Of a stretch of DNA of 64,000 nt, positions 48,534-59,681 are shown in pieces (within the stretch, counting starts at the first letter, position 1; each line of letters begins with the position of its first letter). The stretch is taken from NCBI GenBank assembly GCA_030549335.1, contig CM060193.1, positions 48,875,891-48,939,890 of the forward strand, written 5' to 3'. This DNA is from Pontederia crassipes. Lineage: Eukaryota; Streptophyta; Magnoliopsida; Commelinales; Pontederiaceae. A program made the position numbers and the translations under genes. The notes beneath the pieces were generated by a model. It worked only from the letters and a program-made list of their open reading frames with translations, was not told where the DNA came from and did not search any database.

Positions 48534-48673
48534 ATATGTATATGCATATATGTATAAATGTATGTATGTATATACCTATGTATATGTATATATGGATATA
48601 TATATACATATCCATATATACATATACATAGGTATATACATACATACATTTATACATATATGCATATACATAT
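48534..48673. repeat. Perfect 66-nt inverted repeat with 8-nt spacer
   Basis: 48534-48599 and 48608-48673 are exact reverse complements, checked base by base. The sequence is (TA)/(TATG)/(CATA) microsatellite-like but also carries non-repetitive anchors (TACCTATG against CATAGGTA, TGGATAT against ATATCCA), so the pairing is not just alternating TA. (TACA)n flanks it to 48500. It could extrude as a cruciform or give a long RNA hairpin. Confidence 0.95.
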
Positions 48674-49307
48674 ACATAAATATACATATTTATGTGCATT
48701 CCATCAATTTGTAGTTTAAATCGGCGCCACTTTAGTGTCGCAATAGGGACGCATTTTTCTAGCGAGACGTGGGCGTCACAATAGCATCGTGAACTACCGA
48801 CGCTAACGTTTCATAGTGCATAATAGTGTTGCCATAGCGTCAAAGTGTTGTGACGCTAGCTTAGCGCCTACCACGTTGACGCCAATGCAATGCTACTTTT
48901 GAAACTTAGCGTCGCAATGTTGGAGTCGCTAGATAGAGGCGCTATCATATTTTAAAATTAATTAGTTATGAACATGGCACCACGTTACCGATGTAGTAGA
49001 GTCAAAATCCTTGTATCGCTAATTGGTGATTTGTGTGCTCGTCGGGGTACATGTCCTAACCGTTCTTTGTGTTAATCCAACATCTCTTGCTTGACCCAAA
49101 TCCAAGCACGCTCATAGCGTCTAAACCTGGTACAAGAAGCTCATCGATCTTCTATTCGTCTTGTGCATAGCTTCCTGTAGATCGGGCAGCGAAGGCGAAT
49201 GGAACACAGCTTTGACAGCTGGCGGAGTCTTAGGGGACGGCGTTGGCGGTGACAACGTAAGGTTCGACCTCAGGCATTGATGGTGGTGTAGGGTTCGACC
49301 TCTGCCG

Positions 49308-49538
49308 CCTTCCCCCTTTCGACCTCGCCTCCTACGACCCCCGTAGGTGACAAGACACCACCATAGCCTTCTCCCTTCCCACCTCACCTCCTCCGACACA
49401 TGCAGGAGACAAGAGGTCACCACCGCCTTCCCATTTCCGACCTCGTCTCCTCCGGCCCCGCAAGAGACAAGAGGCTGCTGCCTTCCCCCTTCCTAACTCG
49501 CCTCCTCCGACCCCCACAGTAGACAAGAGGACACCGCC
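49308..49538. repeat. 58-bp minisatellite, four units, GC-rich
   Basis: Units start at 49308, 49367, 49426 and 49481 (lengths about 59, 59, 55, 58). Each runs CCTTCCCCCTTTCGACCTCG, then CCTCCTCCGAC, then GACAAGAGG, then CACCACCG. Open frames across it are artefacts of the repeat. The block lies inside CACTA 2 and is far more GC-rich than its surroundings, perhaps an expanded piece of captured gene DNA. Confidence 0.88.
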
Positions 49539-50674
49539 CAAGTCAGCTAGAAGTCGGTCCAACATCCGATGAGGAAGACTCAAGAGATGTAATTGTGATT
49601 AGAACATCTATGTAATTTGATGGAATTGTGAATGATGTAATTTCATCTCATGAAATAAATTATGAATGCAATTTCAACTCATGAATGCAATTACATTTCA
49701 TGAAAATGATTATGAATGTGATTCAAATAATTATGAATTGTCAATGATGTATCATATGTTCCTGCAATAATTTTGGAATGCGATTCGAATGTATGTAGCA
49801 TCTCTTTAGCGCCACTTTAGCATCACGGTTTTAGCGCCACTTTGGCGTTGCAATTTTATCGCCACATTGGCATCTACGCAATGATGACAGATTAGTGTCA
49901 CATTGGCATCTATGTAGCGACAGCAGGAGAAAGGTTAGGCATTGACTTAGCATCACAATGGCGTCAAACTAGTGCCCATCTTTGCGTCACAGTGGTGTCA
50001 CAATAGCGTCACAACGCTCAGCCACTTTAGCATCGAAATACCAATGCTCAGAGTCATTCCTCAGAGACCAATCACTGTCACCATAGCGACAACTTAGCAC
50101 CGGTAGTAGACGATAATAACGTCGACATTTGTGTGGACGCGATGGCGATGCTAACAGCGTCATAAATGTTGTGTTACCAGGCCAGTGACGCTAAATCGAT
50201 GCTAATGCATCGCTAGTCATTTTAGTGTCGGACTAGAGCCTAAACGTGTGTATCGCTAATCGATGAATTTCTTGTAGTGCATAAAAAATAATGTAGTTTT
50301 ATTTGTTGTGATTTCTGGTTCGTAACATTCCATTTTCTAACTTTAAACAACACCTATAGACTTAAGATTTTCCTTCTAAATGGTTTCAATTAAGTGTGAA
50401 CTTTTCCACTTTGTCCCTATGGATCGACCTTCAAGCACTGCAATGATGTGACATATACTTGCGGTTCTCATAGTGATAGTATAGAAGATTTATAAATTTT
50501 AAAGCTTAATTCGATATTTTTCCTGTGAAGTAAGGGTAATCGCCTGTGTGGGGGTAGTCATAAATTTAGGGGTAATCACTCATGACACTTGACTCTTTCA
50601 TTGCAAGGCACAAGGCACATTGTTTGTTATTGTTTTGTGCTCTTCTTATCACAATTCTATGTCAGTCAAATTTT

Positions 50675-50692
50675 TGGCATCATTGCTGGGAC
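50675..50692 (+). promoter_or_regulatory. Degenerate tRNA-Asp primer site of plus-strand B-family element
   Basis: TTTTTGGCATCATTGCTGGG follows the LTR end by six bases. It matches the Asp site at most positions, and the differences are of the C/T or G/A type expected from decay of methylated cytosines. Confidence 0.65.
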
Positions 50693-51950
50693 AAATTTTG
50701 ATTTGTCACACATGACTTTCTTTTTGGTTTAGCTAAGTCTTGTTTATACAATCATTATTTATATTTCATCATGCTATAAATATTTTTCGTATATTTAGCT
50801 CTTTGCCATTTCCTTTTTCTAAAAATATTTTAGTACTCTTCACTTAGATTTTGTAGTTGTCATCTTCAACATTTTGTTCCTTCATTTTTTTTATTTTTAA
50901 TTCTCAAAGTTCATATTCTACACTTATGCGACAAAGTACCTCGTGAATATATTTGTAGTGCAGAAACATTGTTGAATCTTGATTTTATACTCTAGATTTT
51001 GAATTCCATAGTATGCACTTATGCTACAAAGTGTCTACTATGTTTTCATAGTGCAGAACCTTGATGAATATGCAAAAAAAATCATCAGTTTTTTATTTAT
51101 GATTGCTGAAATTGCAAACAATTATACACATTGCTGAAATTCCTAAACCTACATTCTTATTTCTTGAACATTGTTGAACCTAACAGTTTCTTGATCCTTG
51201 AATGGAATAATCAAATTTCTGTTAACAAACCTCTAATTTCACTTTTCATATTTCTAAATTTATTCTATAAGCTACATTCTAACTCTCCATTGAGTCTAAA
51301 CATTTCATATTTTAGATTTCTGATATTCAATTTCAAATTTTAATTTTCAAATTTCAATTCTTTGCACTTATTATGTACTCTGAGCCTCTATTGTGTATAA
51401 ACATTTCAATTCTCTCCTTCTTAGACCTTGATTGTTTACATCAGATTTTAGATATCAAATATCAAACTTCATATTTCATATTTAACTTTCAGATTTAAGA
51501 TTTAAGATTTTAGATTACAGATTTTCATATTTCATATTTCAATTTTTTGCGCTTATTATATGATCTTAAGATCCAATTGTGCAGAAACATTATTGAACAT
51601 GCCTTCTTTTGACCCTTTTATTCTTTATATGAGATTTCAAATTTCATATTTCATATTTCAATTTTCAATATTTTAGATTTCTACACTTACTTTATAAATT
51701 GCATCCTAAGTTTCTACTATGTAGAAATATTTCAGATTTCGAATAGTGTTGAATTCTAAGAATTCAGCAATCATTTTTTAATACTGAAGTATTATTGGAT
51801 CTGAAGTTTTCATGTTGGATACATGATGTGCATAATTCCTGTCATTCAAGTGAAGTGTCAAAATTTGAAAATTGAGACAACTTCATTTCTAAAGTTGAAC
51901 CATAGTAGGAAATGCAATTGCAAAATTCCAACTCAAACCTCCAACAAATT
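50693..51950 (+). other. AT-rich leader without coding similarity
   Basis: No gag or polymerase signal is seen. At about 51290-51690 the words TTTCA, CATATTTC, AGATTTC and TTTCAAATTTC repeat in a loose low-complexity array. The words TGCACTTATTATGT and ATACTCTGAG-like or GCACTTATGC recur near 50925, 51015, 51365 and 51550, hinting at an old tandem structure of about 90-190 bp. Confidence 0.45.
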
Positions 51951-53240
51951 TTCAAGCCTATTGCAACCAAGTGTACTCCTACATTCAACATGAATCATAT
52001 GGGCAATTTCACATGATAGGTATAACTGTTAATGGAGAAATCATTTTTCTAGTTCATTATGCCAACTTCTTAGCTTGCGACATCCTTTGGCTCGACTTCT
52101 ATCAACAAAGAAAGATGTTTTCTATGATGTTAAATACTACTTCTGGTATGAACCTTTCCTATTTAAGAAATGTGTTGGTGGCATATATCAACAATATGGT
52201 GGTCATGGGGTACATTTCAAAACAACTTCCAAGCTACTTGAAGTAGATTTTTTCTAGACAACCTTTTTTTAGGGATACATTCAATTTTGTCAAATCTTGT
52301 GATAATTGCCAATGGATTGAAAATATTGATAGCCAATTCTTGAAAAAATAAAGCACCTCAGCAGCCAATTCTCAAAGTAGAAATTTTTCATGTATGGTGG
52401 ATTGACTATATGGGACCTTTTCTTATTTCATTCGGATACAAGTTTATATTTCTAGCATGTAATTATATATACAAATGGATTGAAGCAATTCCAACTATCA
52501 CAGCAAATTCCAAGTTTGTCACTAGACTTTTCAAAGACATTATCTTCCCTGGATTTGGTGTGCCCAGATTTTTGACAAGCGATGAAGGCTCTCATTTCAT
52601 TGAACGGAACTTTGTCAAACTATTGATAAATATGGTGTAAAGCACCGGATTTCAATTGCTTATCATCCTCAAAAAAATGGAAAAGCTGGAGTCTCAAATA
52701 GAGAAATAATGATGATCCTTAAGATCAAACAACATCCACAACCCAAAAGGATTGGAGCAAGAAGATCAACGATGCACTATGAGCTTATAGAACTGCATAT
52801 AAGACACTATCAGAAGTACACCATTCTGATTCAAATATGGAAAACACTATCATCAGCTAGTAGAATTAGAACATAAGGTGTTCTAGGTGATCAAATCTCC
52901 AAGCTACATCTGAAAAAAGACTTATACAGTTAAACGATTTGAATGAGCTCCGACTTGAGCATTAACCAATTCTAATCTATATAAGGAACGGATGAAGAGG
53001 TGGCATGATTGTTGAATCTTACAAAGGAACATTAAGAAAGATGATGAGGTTCTATTATATAATTCACACCTATAGGTGTTTCTCAGAAAGCTTAGGACAA
53101 GATGGTACGGCCCCTTTGTTGTTCACAAAATTTATCCACATGAAGATGTCCACATAAGAAGTGGAGACTCTGATATTTTTAATGTAAATGGACAGAGACT
53201 GAACCTATACAATCCGAGCGTGGAAAAAGAAAATTTTAGA
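51950..53240 (+). pseudogene. Athila RNase H end and integrase region (fossil)
   Basis: Recognisable in order: a KDVFYDVKYYFWYEPFLFKK word (about 52105), a GGHGVHFKT word, cysteine-bearing zinc-finger remnants (about 52300), a WIDYMGPFLISFGYKFIFLAC word (about 52400), KWIEAIPTITANSKFVTRLF, GFGVPRFLTSDEGSHFIERN, then the end of the core and the C-terminal KDDEVLLYNSHL and GPFVVHKIYPHE words near 53040-53150. These match Athila-type integrase. It is broken in several places. Whether it belongs to the same insertion as the LTR ending at 50668 is not certain. Confidence 0.82.
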
Positions 53241-53269
53241 TAAGTCCTCCACCTAGCAACAATTTTATG

Positions 53270-54860
53270 ATCCCTAGGGGATCCCAATTGAGCTACTGAC
53301 TTTAAACAGAACTACATGTTGGAACGCAATCCAATCGCATAAATTTTGAGCCTCCACGTCATCAAACAAATAAGCCTCCAATAGTGAGTCAACAAGTCCA
53401 GTAGATCCTCTCCTCTTTACAAGATATAACATGCATGGAGAAAGATCACCTTCGATTGGAACTCCCAACCGCGAAAAACCACTATCTCATCCACTGCCCT
53501 ATTTTATCTTCTATTTCTTAGAATCCCTATGACTCCACTGCCTTTTCGTCTTCCTCCTTTTCTTTTCTCTCTCTCCAACTGTCATATCAACACCCCCTCC
53601 CCCAAAATCCCTTTTTTGCTGTTGGTAGAAACCTTCTTCTTTTCGAACAATCCAACCTTCCTCATCCAAACACCAAACATGAAGCGTATTTGTGTGATGA
53701 CAAACTAGAGCGATAGCTCCTCTAATGATGACACCAACTCCAAATCTTTCGTAAGATTGATTTGTCAGCCGAAAGGATGGTTTCATAGAAAAGACATGGA
53801 TCAGAAGCTCAAGTTAGCATAAGGGTTCCAGCGTAGCTGGTTCTTCATGAGGTAGTTAGATATACCGACATTTGAATCACTCAATTTGCTTTGAGATGTT
53901 TAAATTTTGCTGGAACGATCGCATTTTATATGTTTTTTCTTGAAGACATGATTTTTAAATATCAAAATCAAATTTGTTCGGTTGATATGAGGTATTAACA
54001 ACCCAAATCACTTTTCACCAAATTGATTAAGTCCGAATGGTTTTAATGTTATTTTTGACCTCCCCATCATCTGAACCCAAATTCCACTGATAGAACTATT
54101 CACAGATGTGTGGTATTGCTTAACCATAATTCACACATATGACCACATCAGGTTTTAGCACCAAAACTAAAAAAATTGGTGTTTCGATATCATCATCTTT
54201 TACTGACAAATACAACCATGGCATGATTTGTGACTCAACATTGGATTTCATTTGTAAAGATGAACTATACATCTGGTGCCTTCTAACCAACACTGAAATC
54301 AACCTTGGTGCCTTCTTCATGCGCAACATACTTCGCGAACGAATTCGTGAACACATCGGTCCTACTAGGCAATTTCTTCATCGCAATTCAGAACACTACA
54401 CTTTATACTCTTTGAGAATGATATCAACACCCCTCAATGGTTGTACTTGGATTTCCTACGTTCCGAAGGACTTTTCACCTCTGAAGGAAAAGAACCTATT
54501 GGTATGCAACTTGATTCCAATGTTCAGCTACCACTACTTGACAAAGACAAACACTGAACAAGCATTCTACAAGGGCACACTGGTGGATGAATGGCCATGT
54601 ACAAGTTACTCGACCTATTAATGGGCAGCCTCCAATCATCTTCGAGCAACATTCTCCTGTTTGCTTGCACCAAGCAGCTTGACATCCAATACCTTTGTGG
54701 AGTGTCATTTCTGCTTATCTTCTACCACAATAGCCCAAATTATTCCCCCAGCTTCTTTTTCTGACAAGATTGATCTTCTATTGCAAAAGGTTGACATGTT
54801 GGTCGACTAAAATGCACAGCAGCGAGATGATATTCAGGCCCTTAAAGATTAACTTCACTC
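53270..54860 (+). pseudogene. Athila envelope-position ORF region, plus strand (fossil)
   Basis: It lies right after integrase, as the ORF does in B-. The longest open stretch (54139-54621) has LDFICKDELYIWCLLTNTEI, LGAFFMRNILRERI and HYTLYSLRMI-like words that fit the later half of the ATHILA-type ORF. The end near 54790 (VDMLV-like, QQRDDIQALK) looks like its short C-terminal coiled coil. Function is uncertain. Broken. Confidence 0.55.
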
Positions 54861-55856
54861 TGCCGACTAGCAAAATATTGCATGTCAAACAAAATGCAAA
54901 ACATCAAAATAGCCAATGACAATCTTCACCACATTGAGTGACATCATTGTCTCCTCCACATGGTCCCTCTTCTTGGCATGATTAACACTGTGGACAACAT
55001 TAATCTTAAACTTAGGGGAAGTGATGGCTGGTACATTTTTACTCTAATTTTTACACCAGCCATATAGTGCTAAGTCGTAGTAGTAATCTAATGCTTCACT
55101 CTTACGTTCTAGACATAAGTTTTCATTATCCATATATATTTGCTACTAAGAGGAACTAAAATTGTGATTGTACTATTATTTTTTAACTACATTTACTTGA
55201 TATTATCATGAATCAATTAGAAACCATTACGAAGTCAAGCTCTTTGAAATTGAAATATGTCAATTGTTAATGCTCCTGAGTTAGATCAAAGTAGTAGTTA
55301 CAAGTTCAGAACACTCTCCATCCTCTAGTATTACGGATCCTTAGTTATAACAATTATGAACCCTCAGAAGTGATAAAAGTCAAATAATCCAATCCTTGTC
55401 TTGGATAAGATAGTAATGAGGAATAAACGAAAACAAAGTCATGAACATGGAAAGATCATGTCGCATTGTATAATTATTGAGCTAATGAACATATTTTCAT
55501 CTGATTGGCTATTAAATAACTCTAAGTTTGGGGGAGACTTGGCAGTGAAGTTAAAAATATAGAAAAAAAAAGAAAGAGAAAAGAGGGACAGAGTAGGAAT
55601 GCTAAAATTTCTGAAATGGATCCTTAAGTCTAAGGGAATGCAATGAAGCTTAATATGGATTTGGTTAAATGAGTGAAACCCTTTCTTAGAATTGTTACTT
55701 TAGTGATTTCATCTCTGGAGCTTTAAATAGATTAAAACTTACTAAATGATATTTGGACAATAATGTGTAGTGAGTCCTTCCTCTTGTAGCTGATTATTTC
55801 CTCATGTGGCTATTACATTTGTTGTATCTTGCCTTAAATTTTTAACTTTTTCTTGA
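54861..55856 (+). other. Non-coding 3' region of the plus-strand Athila element
   Basis: Contains two tract-like words, CTTAAACTTAGGGGAAG at about 55004 and CTCTAAGTTTGGGGGAGAC at about 55520, followed by an A/G-rich run (GAAAAAAAAAGAAAGAGAAA). Long non-coding tails of this type are usual in Athila elements. No gene is seen. Confidence 0.5.
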
Positions 55857-55886
55857 GGACAAGCAATGCCTCAAGTTTGGGGAGTT
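55857..55886 (+). promoter_or_regulatory. Polypurine tract of plus-strand Athila element
   Basis: GAGGACAAGCAATGCCTCAA followed by GTTTGGGGAGTT parallels the tract of element A at 23430-23456. The LTR starts right after it. Confidence 0.75.
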
Positions 55887-56680
55887 TATTCAAACTTTAT
55901 TCTCCACCTCTTTTGTTCACTATCTTAGTACTATTTTTATTAAGTATTGATATTTGAAATTGTTCTTTTATGCTCAGGTTTGAATTTTTCCAAGTTTATG
56001 ACAATTGTTTGAATTTTGAAAATAGGAGAAAAACATGGGAACAAGGAGGATGAATGGGAGGAAATGCAAAAAGAGGAGAGGCCGAAGGGGGAGATGAGAT
56101 AGCATTGTGATGAGAGACATGAAGAACATTATTTTAAAACTTCTTTTGATTTCGTGCAAGCCAATGTCTGGTTAAAATTTTAATCTCTTTTGAGAAGTGA
56201 ATGTAATTAAGCATCACTTGTTTTATCATTCCATTGCTGAATTTTTAGATATTTATTTTCATTTAACTAAATTGGATTCGAATGTATATGTACTCCTAGT
56301 GTTGATAGTAATCATATTGACATATCTCCTTTACATTATATCTTATTCGAAGGAAGGATATATTTTAGTCGATGGATTTGATTGTTTACATGTTTTAAGA
56401 TTTCGAGAGGCCGCAAGGTCTATTGACGAGTATGTTCACATGGTGAAAACCAATGACATCTAAGTAAATGTCTAGAAGGTGTAATTCTTTATAAGGTTAG
56501 GGAAAATATGTCGACCTACAAAGATTGAAAAATCTACTTATTCATATGATTGTTGTCGAGACATTGAAATAGTCAACCCATCTTTAATCACTTAGTTTCA
56601 CCATTACCCATACAAACTCTAAGAGAGATCCAAGAGTTTGCAATAACAAAGATTGAATGAAATAAAAAACAATAATTGAA
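55887..56680 (+). repeat. Partial 3' LTR after the tract (fossil)
   Basis: By position this is LTR. It carries the AGGTTTGAATTTTTCC...GGAGAAAAACATGGGAAC arrangement common near Athila LTR starts. It does not align with the B-family LTR at 45337-50668, so the tract and this LTR may belong to a different insertion. The right end is not defined; it appears cut where element D sequence begins. Confidence 0.45.
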
Positions 56681-57036
56681 AGATCGGCCTCCTTTTAGAA
56701 AGATCCTAGACATTAATAATTAATTAGTCCATCCTTGAGAGAGTTTATTACATTCACCCCCACTTGTTTAGAAGATCATGATGTAGAGGAAGGTCCTTCG
56801 TATATTAGTCCACATGCCCAAATGGACACCAACTTCTAAGTCGCCTCTGACTTATGATTTCTCTAGCTTTTAGGACATTCTCATCACTATGCAGGCCCAA
56901 CAATAGGAGTTTTTCATGAGCAGTGGTAGCACCTCACATACATATCAGCACACCAACACTAGACAAATAGGATGAGCCCATGGATGTACGATTATCATGT
57001 GAGAGACACTTTGCGCCTTTTTCCGCCATCGCCGCC

Positions 57037-59681
57037 TGATGCGAAAATTGCTAACAGTAAGCTAGCAAGTGCACTAATCGCTCAAGTAATAAAGTGAAAA
57101 GTATAGGTTGTCGATCCCATGAAGAACTAATTTACTTATTTACCAAATCTCAGAGGCTAATAAGAGATGACATAAAATTCTGGGGAAAAGTGATGCAAAA
57201 AGTAAAATAACAGAAAAGTAAAATCTAAAACTAATGATGAGTAGGTCCTTATGATGATCTATAACGATAAGAACAATCTGTAATTTTTGTAAAATCATGT
57301 ATAAGTGTAAGTCTTAGATTTAGTTTTTGGACGGATTAAGGATGCTAAAGATACGATCTCCCGCACGGGTAAATCTACTATCTTAAGACAATAGTAATCT
57401 GAATGTATTCCGCATGGATATGCCCTCAGTTATATTAAAATTAAGATGCAATGTGCTATTATCCCTAAACTACATAATCGCCTGCACGGATCAATTAATG
57501 CAGACTGCAGAATCTAATATTCCGCACGGATTCTACTAGATTATGACATGTATTACTTCAGCATAAAGTTAAGAATCAATTCGATCAGAAAGTTATGAAT
57601 CAAGGATTGATTACACTGCACAGTCAATAATCACCCTAGAAATCATTAAATTCTAGAGGAAAGCGTTACGCATAGCAACCATGTTCGTAAAAACTAAAAT
57701 AAGTATTTGATTAATCAGAAATCAGAAATTGTTCATACAATAAGACTTTTGCAACTAAAATAGAAAAGTAAAATTATAACTAATAATCTAATGAACTACA
57801 GGAGATAAATAAAACATGGGAATTCAAAATATCATCTCAACATAATGTAGAATAGGAAGTATAGTCTTCTCCTTCGTTCTTCAGAAGTGCTCCTTCATTC
57901 TTGGCTTGAAAGCTTTAATTGCATGCCCTAGTTGGATCTTCTTTAATTAGCTGTCAGACGTCTCTTTTTATAGGGTCTCCAATTTTCAAGTGATTTGGAA
58001 ATAAACGAAAATATTTTCCATGTGAAATAAGAAAATTCGGAGTCCCATTGGTTTTGAAAAATTTTCCTTGTAAAATTCTAAGATTTATGACTTAATCAAT
58101 TTCCAATTGATCCTTAGGACAATAGGAGCAAAATGGCCCTTCCTGGCTCATTTTCCTAGGTCATGGGCCGTGCCGTAGTAACGAAAGCCTCATACGGCTC
58201 CTCTAGGTATGGGGGTAAGCCCATTAAGAGCTTGCACGATCATATCCTTTTGAGAGAGAGGAGAACCAATGGCAGCCAAGCGAGAAAGGATCACTCAAGG
58301 AAGGAGCGCATTCAGGGATGGATCGATCGGGGTGAGACTAGTGAAAGCGGAAAGCAAGAAATGGTTTTGGAAAAAGCCATTTTGTTGAAGTGCTCTCTCG
58401 CTTTAGGTCTTTTAGTTGGAGTCCTTGTGCATTGAAAATTCTTCAGAAAATATGTTTCTATATCAAATTTGGTGTCTATCACGCCCCCTGAAACTTGATG
58501 CGAAAATTGATAACAGTAAGCTAGCAAGTGCACTATTCGCTCAAGTAATAAAGTGAAAAGTATAGGTTGTCGATCCCACGAGGAACTAATTTACTTATCT
58601 ATCAAATCTCAGAGGCTAAAAAGAGATGACATAAAATTCTAGGTAAAAGTGATGCAAAAAAATAAAATCTAAAACTAATGATGAGTAGGTTCTTAGGATG
58701 ATCTATAATGATAAGAACAATCTGTAATATCTGTAAAATCATGTATAAGTGTAAGGCTCAGATTTAGTTTTTAGACAGATTAAAGATACCAAAATCCCGC
58801 ATGAGTAAATCTATTATCTTAAGACAATAATAATCTGAACATATACACGTGGATATGCCCTAAATTATATTGAAATTAAGATGCAATGTACTGTAGTCCC
58901 TAAACTACATAATCTCCCACACAGGTCAATTAAAGCAGACCGCACAATCTAATATTCCGCACAGATGCTACTAGATTATGACATGTATTGCTTCAACATA
59001 AAGTTAAGAATCAATTCGATCAGAAAATTATAAATCAAGGATTGATTACACTGCACAGTAAATAATCACCCCAGAAATCATTAAATTCTAGAGGAGAGCG
59101 TTACGCATAGCAACCATGTTCGTAAAAACTAAAATAAGTATTTAATTAATCAGAAATTAGAAATTGTTCATACAGTAAGACTTTTGCAAGTAAAATAGAA
59201 AAGTAAAATTATAACTAATAATTTAATGAACTACAGAAGATAAATAAAACATGGGAATTCAAAATATCATCTCAACTTAATGTAGAACATGATGTACTCT
59301 GCAGAAACATTGAAAAGCTGCTACACAATCCTCGCACGAGTTTATTGTGCAAAAGTCTTGTCCTTCGTTCTTTAGAAGTGTTCCTTCGTTCTTGGCTTGA
59401 AAGCTTCGATTGCAAGCCCTAGCATGATCATCCCTGGCTATCAGACATCTCTTTTTATAGGGTCTCCGATTTTCAAGTGATTTGGAAACAAACGGAAATA
59501 TTTTCCATGTGAAATAAGGTAAATTCGGAGTCCCATTGGTTCTGAAAATTTTGTGAGATTTCGAGCTTAATCAGTTTCCAATTGATCTTTAGGACATATG
59601 GTAGGAGTTCGAGTCCTTGTGCGCTGAGAATTCTTCCGAAAATATATTTTTATGTCTAATTCGGTGTTTGTCATGCCCCAT
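57037..59681 (-). repeat. 1.2-kb tandem duplication inside F
   Basis: 57037-58495 and 58496-59681 are collinear, starting TGATGCGAAAATTG and running through AAGTGAAAAGTATAGGTTGT, AACATGGGAATTCAAAATAT and a CC(C/A)TGAAACT end. The copies are diverged by a few percent with several small length changes. The first copy carries the extra GC-rich block; the second carries about 60 bp near 59289-59350 that the first lacks. Confidence 0.9.
58128..58413. other. GC-rich foreign-looking block inside F
   Basis: Present only in the first tandem copy. On the minus strand it has GGAGCCGTATGAGGC, a word resembling domain V of organellar group II introns, followed by TTTCGTTACTACGGCACGG. Composition and texture resemble plant mitochondrial DNA more than the neighbouring LTR. 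The plus-strand open frame (58163-58435) is basic and matches nothing I know. I infer a possible organellar fragment; certainty is low. Confidence 0.3.

Larger units (their letters stand above)
47058..50279. mobile_element. CACTA (EnSpm/CMC) transposon 2, non-autonomous
   Basis: The left end reads CTCTACAAGAAAATTATCGA and the right end, reversed, CACTACAAGAAATTCATCGA; about 27 of the first 30 bases agree. The left tip differs from the canonical CACTA by one base. A CAT duplication flanks the 3,222-bp element. Both ends are crowded with TAGCGTC/GACGCTA words in both orientations (about 47080-47590 and 48720-48960, again 49795-50270), a typical subterminal array for transposase binding. No transposase is present. 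The interior has a perfect long hairpin (48534-48673) and a GC-rich block with a 58-bp minisatellite. It lies in a B-family LTR. Confidence 0.9.
45337..50668 (+). repeat. LTR of plus-strand B-family element (fossil) with CACTA 2 inside
   Basis: Begins TGATGTGGAAAAATTATACA and ends TCTATGTCAGTCA. It is collinear with the minus-strand LTR 27255-29608. Without CACTA 2 its length is about 2.1 kb. CCGAGAGG-type words are frequent (for example 46325, 46662). A degenerate tRNA-Asp-type primer site follows at 50675, so this is a 5' LTR. A run of ten C followed by TCTACACACACACA lies at about 45565. Confidence 0.75.

Noticed and set aside
48419-48714. Overlapping tyrosine/isoleucine-rich open frames on both strands
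   Set aside because: They are translations of the TA/TATG/CATA palindrome and microsatellite; both strands are open because the sequence is self-complementary.
49121-49583. Two overlapping minus-strand open frames rich in Arg, Gly, Pro and Ser
   Set aside because: They follow the 58-bp GC-rich minisatellite and have no domain; long frames are expected by composition.
45337-56680. A single complete plus-strand Athila element from the LTR at 45337 to the tract at 55886
   Set aside because: The LTR after the tract does not resemble the LTR at 45337-50668, and gag and reverse transcriptase are not visible between them, so one insertion cannot be assumed.
57012-57036. Primer-site-like GC-rich sequence next to the end of F (minus strand GGCGGCGATGGCGG)
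   Set aside because: The match to the tRNA-Asp site is poor, and the CCGCC/ACGCC footprint with continuity to 60650 indicates it is flanking DNA of element D.
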